NCBI RefSeq assembly: GCF_019468565.1
Contig: NZ_CP080521.1
Span: 2,666,001-2,730,000 of the forward strand
Direction: 5' to 3'
Length of the DNA stretch: 64,000 nt
DNA from: Pseudonocardia sp. DSM 110487
GTDB taxonomy: Bacteria > Actinomycetota > Actinomycetes > Mycobacteriales > Pseudonocardiaceae
Under the pieces are notes generated by a model that was not told the DNA's origin, did not search any database, and saw only the letters and a list, made by a program, of their open reading frames with translations. The position numbers and the translations under genes are program-made. This document shows positions 33,631 through 42,862 of the stretch, in pieces. How positions within the stretch are numbered: the first letter of the stretch is position 1; every line of letters begins with the position of its first letter.

Positions 33631-34644
33631 ATGAAAAAGGCGGCCACCATCCGGGACGTCGCCGCTCGCGCGAGGGTCTCCGTCTCGGTGGTGTCGCGCG
33701 TGCTCAACGGCACGGGGCCGGTCGCCCCGGCGAAGCGCGCGCAGGTCCTCGATGCGATCGAGGCGCTCGCCTACCGGCCGCGCGCCGCCGCACGGGAGCT
33801 CTCCCACGGGCGCAGCGAGACGATCGGCCTGCTGCTCGCCGACCTCACCAACCCGTTCTTCGCCCGCCTCGCCGACCGCGTCGTCGCCGAGGCGCGCTCG
33901 CGTGACCTGCAGATCCTGCTCATGACCACCCAGGAGGACCCGCACCTGGAAGGGCAGGCCCTCGACACGCTGCTCGACCGCTCGGTCGGCGGCATGATCG
34001 GCACCCCCACCAGCCACAACGTCGCGCGCTGGGAGAAACTCGCGGCCCTCGACATCCCGGTCGTCTTCGTCGACCGCGCCATCACCGACCTCGACCAGGT
34101 CGACGTCGTGAGCATCGAGAACGTCGACTCGGCCGCCACCGCCACGCGGCACCTGCTCGACCGCGGGCACACCCGGATCGCGATCGTCTCAGGGCCGCTC
34201 GACACCACCACGGGCGTCGAGCGCGTGCAGGGCTACGAACAGGCCCTTCGCGAGCACGGCGTCGCGCGCGACGACCGGCTGGTGGGTCCCGCGCCGTTCC
34301 GCGGCGACCGGGGCGCCGAGGTGGTGGCCCAGATGCTCGCGCTCGACGACCCGCCCACCGGGCTCGTCGTCGCCAACACCGCGCAGGTGCGCGTGGTCCT
34401 GCGGATGCTCTCCCAGGCCCGCATCGCGATCCCGGACGACCTGTCGGTCGTGGTCTTCGACGACAACCCGTGGACCGAGCTCATCCGGCCCCCGCTCACC
34501 GCCGTCCGCCAGCCGATCGACATGCTCGCGTTGCACTCGGTCGAGCTGGTGCACGCCCGGATGCGCCAGAAACTCCCGCCGGGCCCCCGGCGGGTCAGGG
34601 TGGCCGCCGAGTTCCTGGAGCGGTCCAGCACCGCACGAATCTGA
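33631..34644 (+). CDS. LacI family transcriptional regulator
   Basis: 337 aa; GGAGGGGGGAGC precedes ATG 33631. HTH ATIRDVAARARVSVSVVSRV then LNGTGPVAPAKRAQVLDAIE hinge; sensor domain with GLLLADLTNPFFARLADRVV and VVFDDNPWTELIRPPLTAVR. Opposite the SAF-dehydrogenase/Nramp-like operon and next to a strong operator, so it is the probable repressor. The ABM-fold gene follows after 9 bases and is likely cotranscribed. Confidence 0.93.
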   Translation: MKKAATIRDVAARARVSVSVVSRVLNGTGPVAPAKRAQVLDAIEALAYRPRAAARELSHGRSETIGLLLADLTNPFFARLADRVVAEARSRDLQILLMTTQEDPHLEGQALDTLLDRSVGGMIGTPTSHNVARWEKLAALDIPVVFVDRAITDLDQVDVVSIENVDSAATATRHLLDRGHTRIAIVSGPLDTTTGVERVQGYEQALREHGVARDDRLVGPAPFRGDRGAEVVAQMLALDDPPTGLVVANTAQVRVVLRMLSQARIAIPDDLSVVVFDDNPWTELIRPPLTAVRQPIDMLALHSVELVHARMRQKLPPGPRRVRVAAEFLERSSTARI

Positions 34645-34653
34645 AGGAGAGAC

Positions 34654-34965
34654 ATGCCAGTCGTCGTAACCGCCGTCTTCCGCCCGCTCCCCGGGCGTCA
34701 CGGCGACGCGCGGGCGGCCATCGAGGGCGCGCTCCCCGGCGTCCACGCCGAGGACGGCTGCCTGCTCTACGCCCTGCACGACGCCGCGGACGGCACGCTG
34801 GTGCTGCTCGAGAAGTGGGAGTCGCAGGAGCTGCTCGACGCGCACTCCGTCGGCGAGCCGGTCAAGCGGCTCGGCGCGGCGCTCGACGGGCTCCTCGAGT
34901 CCCCCGCGGCCGTCGTGACGATGACGCCGCTGCCGGCCGGCGACCCGGTCAAGGGCCGTCTGTAG
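34654..34965 (+). CDS. Antibiotic biosynthesis monooxygenase-fold protein (YgiN-like)
   Basis: 103 aa, AAGGAGAG before ATG 34654. Pattern of ABM/YgiN quinol monooxygenases: VVVTAVFRPLPGRHGDARAA, EDGCLLYALHDAADGTLVLL, EKWESQELLDAHSVGEPVKR. These are dimeric, cofactor-free proteins that oxidise quinols or bind aromatic ligands. Cotranscribed with the LacI regulator; a quinone oxidoreductase gene follows, which fits a redox link. Confidence 0.85.
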   Translation: MPVVVTAVFRPLPGRHGDARAAIEGALPGVHAEDGCLLYALHDAADGTLVLLEKWESQELLDAHSVGEPVKRLGAALDGLLESPAAVVTMTPLPAGDPVKGRL

Positions 34966-35010
34966 AAGTTAGGGTCCCGAAGAAGGGACGGCCGACGAAG
35001 GGGTCATCGG

Positions 35011-35979
35011 GTGCGCGCGGTGCAGGTGGTGCGGTTGGACGGGCCGGCGGCGGTCGAGGTGCGCGACGTGCCGGAACCACATCGGGAACCCGACCAGGTG
35101 CTCGTCGACGTGCGGGCGTCCGGGGTCAACTTCCCCGACGTCCTGCAGTCCAAGGGGCTCTACCAGTACAAGCCGGACCTCCCGTTCACGCTCGGGTCCG
35201 AGGTGGCCGGTGTCGTGCGCGAGGCGCCGGACGGCTCCCCGCTGCGCGCGGGCGACCGCGTGGCCGCGTTCACGACCACCGGCGCGTTCGCCGACGTGGT
35301 GGCGGCGCCCGCGGACGTCGTCCTTCCGCTGCCCGACGGGATCGGCTTCGCGGCGGGCGCGTGCCTGCCGATGAACTACCTCACCGCTCACTTCGCTCTC
35401 CTCGTGCGCGGTCACCTGCGCGATGGCCAGACGGTGCTCGTGCAGGGGGCCGCGGGCGGGGTGGGCACGGCGGTGATCCAGCTCGCCGTGGCACTCGGTG
35501 CTCGGGTGATCGCCGTGGTGTCGACCGAGGAGAAGGCGGAGGTGGCCCGCGCCGCAGGCGCACACGAGGCCGTGCTCGCCGACGGGTTCAAGGACGCCGT
35601 GAAGGGGCTCACCGGCGGCGCGGGCGTCGACCTCGTGGTGGACCCGGTGGGCGGGGATCGCTTCACCGACTCGCTGCGCTGCCTCGCCCCCGAGGGGCGC
35701 CTGCTCGTCGTCGGCTTCACCGCGGGGGAGATCCCCACCGTGAAGGTGAACCGGCTCCTGCTGGGCAACATCGACGTGGTGGGCGTCGGCTGGGGCGCGT
35801 ACGCCTTCGCCCGTCCCGGCTACCTGCAGAAGCAGTGGGCCGAGCTGGAGCCCTACCTGCGCTCCGGCGCCCTCGACCCGGTGATCGGCACCACCCTCCC
35901 GCTCGACCGCGCCGCCGAGGCGCTCGCGATCATCGACGAGCGGCGCGTCACCGGGAAGGTTGTGCTGGAGACGGTCTAG
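35011..35979 (+). CDS. NADPH:quinone oxidoreductase-like, zinc-independent MDR family
   Basis: 322 aa from GTG 35011. Medium-chain dehydrogenase/reductase: GroES-like N-terminus (VRASGVNFPDVLQSKGLYQY), nucleotide motif VQGAAGGVGTAVIQLAVALG at about 145-164, and C-terminal EALAIIDERRVTGKVVLE. No catalytic zinc ligands, as in quinone oxidoreductase (QorA/Zta1) types. Reduces quinones or enones with NADPH in the cytoplasm. Ends 48 bases before an 18-bp hairpin. Confidence 0.9.
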   Translation: MRAVQVVRLDGPAAVEVRDVPEPHREPDQVLVDVRASGVNFPDVLQSKGLYQYKPDLPFTLGSEVAGVVREAPDGSPLRAGDRVAAFTTTGAFADVVAAPADVVLPLPDGIGFAAGACLPMNYLTAHFALLVRGHLRDGQTVLVQGAAGGVGTAVIQLAVALGARVIAVVSTEEKAEVARAAGAHEAVLADGFKDAVKGLTGGAGVDLVVDPVGGDRFTDSLRCLAPEGRLLVVGFTAGEIPTVKVNRLLLGNIDVVGVGWGAYAFARPGYLQKQWAELEPYLRSGALDPVIGTTLPLDRAAEALAIIDERRVTGKVVLETV

Positions 35980-36027
35980 CGCGCCCTCTCCTGGTTCGCG
36001 GGGATGGTGCGAGCCGTGATCAGCGGT

Positions 36028-36068
36028 CCGGCGCGAGAACGGGCGAGATCCGCCCGTACTCGCGCCGG
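36028..36068. terminator. Long hairpin between converging genes
   Basis: Arms 36028-36045 and 36051-36068 pair at 17 of 18 positions (single A/A mismatch) around AGATC. It sits between the quinone oxidoreductase gene and the BCCT gene, which converge. No U-tract. Confidence 0.7.
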
Positions 36069-36126
36069 CTTACCGATCATCGCGCCGCCGGCCGCCGCCG
36101 GGGACATGACGAGCTACGGCTGGAGG

Positions 36127-37875
36127 TTAGGTCTGCTCACCCGCGTCCGTGCGCGACGACTCTCCGCTGCGCGGCGCGTCCGGGTGCGGCTTGACGGCCA
36201 CCACGAACTCGTCGCCGTAGGTCTTCGTGCCGTGGTCGACGGCCTGCTCTACGGCCGCGGCCGCGCGCCGGTCGCGGCGCATCAGCGGGTCGTCGTGCAG
36301 GTCCTTCGCCAGCGCGATGCAGAGCGCGACCATGACGAGGGCGAACGGGGCCGCCGAGATGATCGTGATGTCGCGGATCCCGTTGAGCGCCTCGTCCTGC
36401 TCGCCCTCGCCGGCCTGGGCGGCCCCGATGGCGAGCATGATCGCCGCGATCGCGCCCATCACCACGCCCCAGAACACCACGACCCAGCGGGTGGGCCGGA
36501 TCGTGCCGTGCTGCGAGAGCGTGCCGGTGACCACGGACGCCGCGTCGGCGCCGGAGACGAAGAAGATCGCGACGAGGACCATGGCGATGACGCTCATCAC
36601 CCCGCCGAGCGGCATCGAGTGAAGCAGACCGAAGAGCTGCCCCTCCGTGTCGGCCGACGCGAGGTCGGTGCCACTGCGCTGCGCCTGGATCGCGGCGCCG
36701 CCGAAGATGGCGAACCACAGCAGGCTCACCAGGCTCGGGATGAGCAGCACCCCGACGACGAACTGCTTGATGCTGCGGCCGCGGCTGATGCGGGCGATGA
36801 ACATCCCGACGAACGGCGTCCAGGAGATCCACCAGGCCCAGTAGAAGACCGTCCACCCGGACAGCCACTCCGCGGTGGCATCGCCGCCGGTGGCCGCCGT
36901 GCGCGCGGCCATCTGGGCCATGTCCCCGAAGTAGTCGCCGATGGAGGTGGGGATCAGGTTGAGGATGAGGATCGTCGGGCCGGCGACGAACACGAAGAGG
37001 GCCAGGATCCCCGCGAGCACCATGTTGATGTTCGACAGCCACTGGATGCCCTTTGCCACCCCGGACACCGCTGAGGCCACGAACGCGATCGTGAGCACCG
37101 CGATGATGCCGAGCAGCAGGGGAAGCTCTGCCGGCGGCAGACCGTTGGCCTGCAGACCCGCGCCGATCTGCAGGGTGCCGAGGCCGAGCGAGGCCGCCGA
37201 GCCGAACAGGGTGGCGAAGATCGCGAGGATGTCGACGAACTTGCCGAACGCGCCGTCGGTGCGGCGCTCGCCCAGCAGCGGCGCGAACGCCGAGCTGATC
37301 AGCGACCGGCGGCCGCGACGGAACGTGCTGTAGGCGATGGCGAGCCCGACCACCGCGTAGATCGCCCACGGGTGCAGCGTCCAGTGGAACAGCGTGGTGG
37401 CCATGGCGACGTCGAGCGCCTCGGGCGTGCCGGCGGCCACCGTGCCCGGCGGCGGGTCGGTGAAGTGCGTGAGCGGCTCGCTGACGCCGTAGAACATCAG
37501 GCCGATACCCATGCCGGCGCTGAACATCATCGCGATCCACGAGACCGTGCGGAACTCCGGCCCCTCGTCGTCGCCGCCGAGCGGGATCTTGCCGTAGCTG
37601 CTGAACGCGAGCCACAGCGCGAACACGACGAAACCGCTTGCCACCAGGACGAACGCCCAGCCGCCCGCGTTCATGATGCCGGCGAGCACCGCGGAGGAGA
37701 CGGCGCTCAGGGTGTCGACCGAAGTGACGCCCCAGATGATGAACGCGACGACGAGGCCCGCGGCGATCCCGAATATTGCCCAGTCGACCGGCTGGCGCTG
37801 CTCAGCGGTGGTGATCGGTGCCGCTGGATCCGGTAGCGGCGTGTCGATTGTGTTGTCTTCCTTGTGAACGGTCAT
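36127..37875 (-). CDS. betT: BCCT family choline/glycine betaine transporter
   Basis: 582 aa. Twelve membrane helices with BCCT hallmarks: TM3 glycine stretch MMFSAGMGIGLMFYGVSEP, and the Trp-rich TM8 region FYWAWWISWTPFVGMFIARI then SRGRSIKQFVVGVLLIPS. Imports choline, betaine or a related quaternary amine, usually Na+-coupled, for osmoprotection or carbon. The roughly 60-residue hydrophilic C-terminus (basic, Arg/Asp-rich) may be the osmosensory tail. No Shine-Dalgarno before ATG 37875, so possibly leaderless. No choline-oxidation genes are nearby. Confidence 0.93.
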   Translation of the reverse strand: MTVHKEDNTIDTPLPDPAAPITTAEQRQPVDWAIFGIAAGLVVAFIIWGVTSVDTLSAVSSAVLAGIMNAGGWAFVLVASGFVVFALWLAFSSYGKIPLGGDDEGPEFRTVSWIAMMFSAGMGIGLMFYGVSEPLTHFTDPPPGTVAAGTPEALDVAMATTLFHWTLHPWAIYAVVGLAIAYSTFRRGRRSLISSAFAPLLGERRTDGAFGKFVDILAIFATLFGSAASLGLGTLQIGAGLQANGLPPAELPLLLGIIAVLTIAFVASAVSGVAKGIQWLSNINMVLAGILALFVFVAGPTILILNLIPTSIGDYFGDMAQMAARTAATGGDATAEWLSGWTVFYWAWWISWTPFVGMFIARISRGRSIKQFVVGVLLIPSLVSLLWFAIFGGAAIQAQRSGTDLASADTEGQLFGLLHSMPLGGVMSVIAMVLVAIFFVSGADAASVVTGTLSQHGTIRPTRWVVVFWGVVMGAIAAIMLAIGAAQAGEGEQDEALNGIRDITIISAAPFALVMVALCIALAKDLHDDPLMRRDRRAAAAVEQAVDHGTKTYGDEFVVAVKPHPDAPRSGESSRTDAGEQT

Positions 37876-38052
37876 GTGGTGTGACTCAGGCGTGGGCCCG
37901 AGCCTGCCCCCTTCCCACGACGCACGATTGGGGCCACCATCGATCCACGGGGCCTCTGCGTCAACTCGAAAGGGCAGATGGGGACCGCCTCGTTACCCGC
38001 GCGATCTGCGGCGATACCCGGAATCATGATCAGACCCACACTGTGGAACTGA

Positions 38053-38520
38053 TCAAGCCCCGCGAGGACCGAGCACGGGTTGGCCGCCCCGCCGACCGCG
38101 GAACCCGCGCTCCCACGGCCACCCGCCGTGGTCGTCGGCCCACACCACCTGCAGCCCGCGCACGTGCGGCCCGTACAGAGCGAGCGCCGTGAGCAGGTGG
38201 ACGTCCGGATGCTCGACCGGCACGAACTCCACGAGCGGTCCGTCGATCAGCTGCATCCGCTCGCCGGATGCGGGCGTCGCACCGCGGAGCAGGTGTGCCG
38301 CCATCCTGTTCAGCAGGTTCGCGGAGCGGCGCAGCGGCAGCCCGGTGATCAGCAGTTCCGGCCGTCCGCGTGGCGTGAGGCCGACCGTGTAGGCCCATGG
38401 CGGGCGGTGCCGCTCGCGCTCGATCCCCTGCACCGCCCAGCCGTACTCGTCGGCGGTGCGTGCCATCCTGGCCAGGTACTCGGGGTAGGTGAGCGTCGGG
38501 TCGTCGCAGAACGCACACAT
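38053..38520 (-). CDS. DUF4262 family protein
   Basis: 155 aa; ATG 38520 preceded by GAGGAG. Opens MCAFCDDPTLTYPEYLARMA and has the DUF4262 pattern YGWAVQGIERERHRPPWAYT, VGLTPRGRPELLITGLPL, and VEHPDVHLLTALALYG. Small soluble protein, function unknown; family is common in actinobacteria. Preceded on the same strand by the PAC2 gene but separated by 100 bases. Confidence 0.85.
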   Translation of the reverse strand: MCAFCDDPTLTYPEYLARMARTADEYGWAVQGIERERHRPPWAYTVGLTPRGRPELLITGLPLRRSANLLNRMAAHLLRGATPASGERMQLIDGPLVEFVPVEHPDVHLLTALALYGPHVRGLQVVWADDHGGWPWERGFRGRRGGQPVLGPRGA

Positions 38521-38621
38521 CGATGTCTCCTCGGTCGTGGATCCGACCGGGAAACCGTCACCCAGGGCACCGACACGAGCGGCGTGCTGACGGCGAGTTG
38601 TCCACAACCCGCCGGTAACCG

Positions 38622-39530
38622 TCAGGAGGGCCCGTTGTCGTCCTCTCCGCGGAGGAATCGCTCCACCTCAGCGGCGAGCTCGTCCGCGCTGGGCAGCTCG
38701 CCCGACAGGCCCATGCTGGAACGCTCGGCACGGCCGGAGGCGACCATGTCGTACTGCTGTTCGAGCGCTTCGACCACCTGCCTCACCTCGTCCGAGCCCG
38801 CCACCTGCTCGGCGATCTCCGCCTCGGTGCGCTCCGCGGCCTTGGTGATGGACTCGGTGGGCAGGTACAGCCCCGCGGCGAGCCCGACGTGGTCCAGCAG
38901 CACCCGCCCTGCCTGCGGGTACTCGGCGCGGGCGAGGTAGTGCGGCACGTGCACGGCGAACCCCATGGCGTCCAGCCCGGCCTCACCGAGCCGGAACTCC
39001 ATCAGTCCGACCGCGCTCCCCGGCACGTGCGCCGTGGTGAACCAGGCCTCGTGGCCCTCGGTCAGGTCCGGGCGGGTGCCGTGCGCCGTGACGCCGATCG
39101 GCCGCGTGTGCGGCACCGCCATCGGGATGGCGGTCAGGTTGATCACCAGCCGCACCCCGAACCTCCGCACGATCTGCTCGACCGCCGCGCAGAACCGCTC
39201 CCACTGCATGTCCGGCTCAGGGCCGGCGAGCAGCAGGTAGCCGGTGTCGCCGGTGTCGGTGAGCGCCACGACGTCCAGCTCCGGACGGCTGTACGCCGCC
39301 CACCGATCGGTCTCGAAGCGCAGCGGCGGGCGCCGGGAGCGGTAGTCGATGAGCTGGTCGACGTCGAAACGCGCCACCAGGCGCTGCTCCCGTTCCTCCA
39401 CGAGAGCCTCGGCCGCCAGTCGGGCCGCGCCGCCCGCGTCCACGAACCCGTCGAGCGCCACCAGCAGCACGGGTTCGTCCAGCTGTGGCGCATCGGGCGC
39501 CACCTCGTACAGGCCGGCCGGATCCAGCAC
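38622..39530 (-). CDS. PAC2 family protein
   Basis: 302 aa from GTG 39530, GGAGG 6 bases upstream. PAC2 (PF09754) features: EPVLLVALDGFVDAGGAARL, LIDYRSRRPPLRFETDRWAA, LAGPEPDMQWERFCAAVEQI, AIPMAVPHTRPIGVTAHGTR and VGLMEFRLGEAGLDAMGFAV. Related to archaeal and eukaryotic proteasome assembly chaperones and near-universal in actinobacteria, though its bacterial role is not settled. The acidic tail ends FLRGEDDNGPS. Divergent from the MFS gene. Confidence 0.9.
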   Translation of the reverse strand: MLDPAGLYEVAPDAPQLDEPVLLVALDGFVDAGGAARLAAEALVEEREQRLVARFDVDQLIDYRSRRPPLRFETDRWAAYSRPELDVVALTDTGDTGYLLLAGPEPDMQWERFCAAVEQIVRRFGVRLVINLTAIPMAVPHTRPIGVTAHGTRPDLTEGHEAWFTTAHVPGSAVGLMEFRLGEAGLDAMGFAVHVPHYLARAEYPQAGRVLLDHVGLAAGLYLPTESITKAAERTEAEIAEQVAGSDEVRQVVEALEQQYDMVASGRAERSSMGLSGELPSADELAAEVERFLRGEDDNGPS

Positions 39531-39652
39531 GACACACCTCCGCCTTCCGACGGGGCCCTCGGCCCCGCCCGTCGCACATCTGTCCGGGTGCAACGTGAGT
39601 CTGCCCGCACAGCATCCCGTTTCCGTGCCCACGGGGGCACCATGGGTTCGAG

Positions 39653-40954
39653 ATGAAGATGCATCATCGCCTGTGGCTTGTCTGGTCCGTCGGTCTGGCT
39701 GCCTACCTGGTGGGGGTGATGCACCGCACGTCGTTCGGCGTGGCAGGGCTCGACGCCGCGGCGCGCTTCCACGCCGCCCCGGCGGCGCTCGCCGGGTTCG
39801 TGGTGCTGCAGCTACTTGTCTACGCGATCCTGCAGGTCCCGGTGGGTGTGCTGCTCGATCGTTTCGGCGCCCGCAAGCTGATCGTCGTCGGTGCGTTCAC
39901 GATGGCCGCCGGACAGCTCGTGCTGGCCGTCGCCACCGACCTGCCGCTCGCGATCCTCGCGCGGGTGCTGGTCGGCGCGGGCGACGCCCTGACCTTCATC
40001 AGCGTCCTGTCGGTCGTCACGAGCTGGTTCCCGCCGCGGCGGGTACCCGTGATGACCCAGCTGACCGGCCTGATCGGGCAGCTCGGCCAGGTGCTGTCCG
40101 CCGTACCGCTCGCGGCGGTGCTGCACGGTCCCGGCTGGACCCCCGCGTTCGTCTCGGCCGCGGCGCTCGGCGTGGCGGTGGGGCTCGCGGCCCTCGCCGT
40201 CGTGCGCAACCGCCCGCCCGGCGTGCCCGCCCCGTCCCCGGCGGCGTCGCCCCGAGAGGTGTTGCACGGGCTTGCCTGCTCATGGCGTGAACCGGGCACC
40301 CGGCTGGGCTTCTGGACGCACATGGCCACCCAGTTCTCCGGTCAGGTGTTCGCGCTGATGTGGGGTGTGCCCTACCTCGTGGCCGGGCAGGGGTTCTCGA
40401 CGGGTGCGGCCGGCGCGATGTTGACGCTGCTCGTGGTGGCAGGGATCGTCGCCGGGCCGCTCTTCGGCGAGTTCACCGCCCGGCACCCGTTCCGCCGCTC
40501 GTGGCTCGTGCTTGCCGTGATCGGTACGACGGTCGTCGCGTGGACGGCCGTGCTCGCCGTTCCGCCGCCCACGCCGCGCTGGCTGCTCGCCGTGCTCGTG
40601 GTGGTGCTGGCGCTCGGCGGGCCCACATCGATGATCGGCTTCGACTACGCGCGCACCTTCAACCCCGGCCACCGGCAGGGGGCCGCGGTCGGGATCATCA
40701 ACATGGCCGGGTTCACCGCGACGCTCACCGTGTCGCTCGCCGTCGGGGTGGTGCTCGGGATCGCCGGGCCGGGCGGCTACACGCCGGAAGCGTTCCGGGT
40801 GGCGTGGACCGTGCAGTACGCCGTGTGGGCGCTCGCGCTGGGCGGCGTCCTCGTCGCGCGCAGGCGGGCTCGGCGCAAGATGGCGGCCGAGGGCGTCGTC
40901 GTGCCGTCCCTGCGCAGCGCGCTGGCAGCGCGGCGGGCCACGCCCATGCGTTAG
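39653..40954 (+). CDS. Major facilitator superfamily transporter
   Basis: 433 aa, twelve hydrophobic helices; MFS motif A in the 2-3 loop reads GVLLDRFGARKLIVVG (about 64-79). The C-terminal tail is Arg-rich and cytoplasmic. Resembles nitrate/nitrite- and oxalate-type MFS members in the GxGxxxxxxxxxxxW pattern of TM5 only loosely, so substrate is open. Its 3' end overlaps the alpha/beta hydrolase gene by four bases tail to tail. Confidence 0.9.
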   Translation: MKMHHRLWLVWSVGLAAYLVGVMHRTSFGVAGLDAAARFHAAPAALAGFVVLQLLVYAILQVPVGVLLDRFGARKLIVVGAFTMAAGQLVLAVATDLPLAILARVLVGAGDALTFISVLSVVTSWFPPRRVPVMTQLTGLIGQLGQVLSAVPLAAVLHGPGWTPAFVSAAALGVAVGLAALAVVRNRPPGVPAPSPAASPREVLHGLACSWREPGTRLGFWTHMATQFSGQVFALMWGVPYLVAGQGFSTGAAGAMLTLLVVAGIVAGPLFGEFTARHPFRRSWLVLAVIGTTVVAWTAVLAVPPPTPRWLLAVLVVVLALGGPTSMIGFDYARTFNPGHRQGAAVGIINMAGFTATLTVSLAVGVVLGIAGPGGYTPEAFRVAWTVQYAVWALALGGVLVARRRARRKMAAEGVVVPSLRSALAARRATPMR

Positions 40955-41730
40955 GGCGAGTTCCACTCGCTATCCAGGGACGCCCAGAAGTCGATGAGGG
41001 CGCGGGCGCCCCGGCCGGGGTCGTGCGTCATCCACCAGTGGCCGAGCCCGTCGAGGGTCGCGACCCGGGCACCGGCTCGGCGGGCGGCGCGGCATCGCTG
41101 CTCGACGGTCCCGCCCACGTGGTCCTCGGTGGCGAGCACCGCGAGTCCCGGCCGCCCCGCCGCGCGTTCCAGGTCGCGGCCGAGGTCGGCCATCACCGGC
41201 TGCACGGCGGAGCGGTAGAGCCCGAGCACCGCCCGGCCCATCGTCGCGTCCTGGCCATGGGCGACCTGCTCCGCCACCGCCTCGCCCATCCCGCGCTCCA
41301 CGAGCGTGGCGACCCTCTCCGCGACGGGTGCGTCGAACCGCGCGGCCACATCGGCTTCTCCGACCCCCGGCGTCTGCCACCGCTGGGCGAGCTCGTGCCA
41401 GACGTAGTCGACGTCGAAGATCCCGATCGCGTCGCTGACCCAGCTCCGTACGAGGTCCGGACGGCTCATCACCGCATTGAGGACGTGCCCGCCGCCCCAG
41501 TCGTGGCCCACCAGGTCGACGGGCTCGGCGAAGCGCGTCAGCTCGTTGATCAGCCAGTCGCGATACTCACCGACGGTTGCTCCGAACCCGGCCGGAAACG
41601 GCGCACCGAACCCGGGCGGGGACAGCCGGATCAGGCCGGGCCGAGCCGCACCGGCGTCCTCGAGTTCGGCGATCAGCAGATCCCAGACCGCCGCCGTCTC
41701 GGGATTGCCGTGCACGAAGACCGTGGGCAT
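40951..41730 (-). CDS. Alpha/beta hydrolase (Asp-nucleophile type)
   Basis: 259 aa. HGNP (residues 7-10) forms the oxyanion hole; the nucleophile elbow is GHDWGG with Asp77, as in haloalkane dehalogenases and epoxide hydrolases rather than Ser esterases; catalytic His in DGLGHWWM near the C-terminus. Likely opens an epoxide or removes a halide. Start overlaps the stop of the DUF1330 gene (TGATG), and both are divergent from a TetR regulator, suggesting a small inducible detoxification or catabolic unit. Confidence 0.88.
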   Translation of the reverse strand: MPTVFVHGNPETAAVWDLLIAELEDAGAARPGLIRLSPPGFGAPFPAGFGATVGEYRDWLINELTRFAEPVDLVGHDWGGGHVLNAVMSRPDLVRSWVSDAIGIFDVDYVWHELAQRWQTPGVGEADVAARFDAPVAERVATLVERGMGEAVAEQVAHGQDATMGRAVLGLYRSAVQPVMADLGRDLERAAGRPGLAVLATEDHVGGTVEQRCRAARRAGARVATLDGLGHWWMTHDPGRGARALIDFWASLDSEWNSP

Positions 41731-42107
41731 CAGGCCGCGACGCCCGTGAGCGGCACGGTCGGCTGCAGGACCGACTCCACCAGCGCCGCACTGCGGAAGT
41801 GGGACACCGCCCGGTATTCGGGGTCGCGGATCATGGCCGCGAACGCCTGCCGGCTCGGGTAGCGCACCAGCACCACCATGTCCCAGGCCTGGCCGTCCTC
41901 GGCGACCAGCGCCCGTTCGCCGTCCCCCAGGTACTCCACCTGCCCCCCGTACCGCGGGTTGATCGCCGGCCGGAGCGCCTCGGCGTAACGCTGGTAGCTC
42001 TCCCGGCCACCGTCCGGACGGAACCGCAACAGGTTCAGCATCACGACGGGTCCACCCGGGTCGTCGGCCAGCAGGGCATCCAGGGCGCGCTCGTCAATCT
42101 CGATCAT
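41730..42107 (-). CDS. DUF1330 family protein
   Basis: 125 aa from ATG 42107 with GGAGG five bases upstream. DUF1330/dimeric barrel features: GPVVMLNLLRFRPDGGRESY, YAEALRPAINPRYGGQVEYL, WDMVVLVRYPSRQAFAAMIR, DPEYRAVSHFRSAALVESVL. Small dimeric ferredoxin-like protein of unknown reaction, often near hydrolases. First gene of the unit divergent from tetR. Confidence 0.88.
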   Translation of the reverse strand: MIEIDERALDALLADDPGGPVVMLNLLRFRPDGGRESYQRYAEALRPAINPRYGGQVEYLGDGERALVAEDGQAWDMVVLVRYPSRQAFAAMIRDPEYRAVSHFRSAALVESVLQPTVPLTGVAA

Positions 42108-42152
42108 CGGAACCTCCACTCGGACAACGACAACAGCCTCGCACATTTGTTG

Positions 42153-42162
42153 GTCAGCTGAC
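42153..42162. promoter_or_regulatory. TetR operator candidate
   Basis: GTCAGCTGAC is a perfect 10-bp palindrome with looser outer symmetry (TTGGTCAGCTGACAAG), central in the 78-bp gap between the DUF1330 gene (start 42107) and tetR (start 42186). The CAGCTG core equals that of the palindrome at 851-864. Confidence 0.6.
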
Positions 42163-42185
42163 AAGTTTCTAGTAGAGTGCTCCGC

Positions 42186-42788
42186 ATGACCACCGTCCGT
42201 CGCACCCAGAAGGAGCGCCGCGAGCAAGCCGAAGCCGCGTTGCTCGGCGCCGCCGCCGAACTGGTCGTCGAGCAGGGAGTCCGCTCGTTGACGCTGGCGC
42301 GCGTCGGTGAGCGGGCCGGCTACAGCCGCGGACTCGTCACCCACCACTTCGGTTCCAAGCAGGCGCTCCTCGAACGGCTGGCGCGCGCGTCGCAGGCCGG
42401 TTTCGTCCCGGGGGTCCACGGCCTGCCGCCCGGCCTGGACCGTCTCCTGCGGCTCATCGACGGATACGTTGGCGCGCTCGGCCAGGTGGGCGTGCTGAAC
42501 CGCGCGTTCCTGCTGTTGTGGGCCGAGGCCACCACGGCGCCGGATCTGGCCCCGATCTTCCGCGAGCGGGACGCGGCGTTTCGCGCCGATCTGCGCGAGG
42601 ACGTCGCCGCCGGGATCGCCGACGGCACCATCCGGCCTGACGTCGTGCCCGACGAGGTCGCGATCGCAGTTGTCGGGCAACTCCGCGGAGTCGGGCTGCA
42701 GCGGCTTCTCGATCCCGGGGTCATCGACACGGAACGGTTGCGGCGGTCGGTCACCGAGCACTGGCGTCGGGCGCTGGCGAGATCGTGA
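42186..42788 (+). CDS. TetR/AcrR family transcriptional regulator
   Basis: 200 aa. HTH: LVVEQGVRSLTLARVGERAG then YSRGLVTHHFGSKQALLERL. C-terminal domain has DEVAIAVVGQLRGVGLQRLL like TetR_C_6-type regulators. ATG 42186 preferred over an ATG at 42177 because it aligns with the family start; no strong ribosome site, probably leaderless. Divergent from the DUF1330-hydrolase pair, with a palindrome between, so it is their likely repressor. Confidence 0.9.
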   Translation: MTTVRRTQKERREQAEAALLGAAAELVVEQGVRSLTLARVGERAGYSRGLVTHHFGSKQALLERLARASQAGFVPGVHGLPPGLDRLLRLIDGYVGALGQVGVLNRAFLLLWAEATTAPDLAPIFRERDAAFRADLREDVAAGIADGTIRPDVVPDEVAIAVVGQLRGVGLQRLLDPGVIDTERLRRSVTEHWRRALARS

Positions 42789-42810
42789 CCCGTTCCCATC
42801 ACCCAATAGT

Positions 42811-42829
42811 GGCAATGATTATCATCTGC
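42811..42829. promoter_or_regulatory. Fur/Zur-like box
   Basis: GGCAATGATTATCATCTGC contains the perfect dyad ATGATTATCAT (42815-42825) and matches the classical Fur box GATAATGATAATCATTATC at 13-14 of 19 positions, including the whole central ATGAT.ATCAT. It lies 34 bases before the GTG of the P-loop ATPase gene. In actinobacteria the related Zur and Fur proteins use similar dyads. Confidence 0.6.
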
Positions 42830-42862
42830 CCTGGGTTTCCGGCGGAGGCGAGAGGAGGCGGC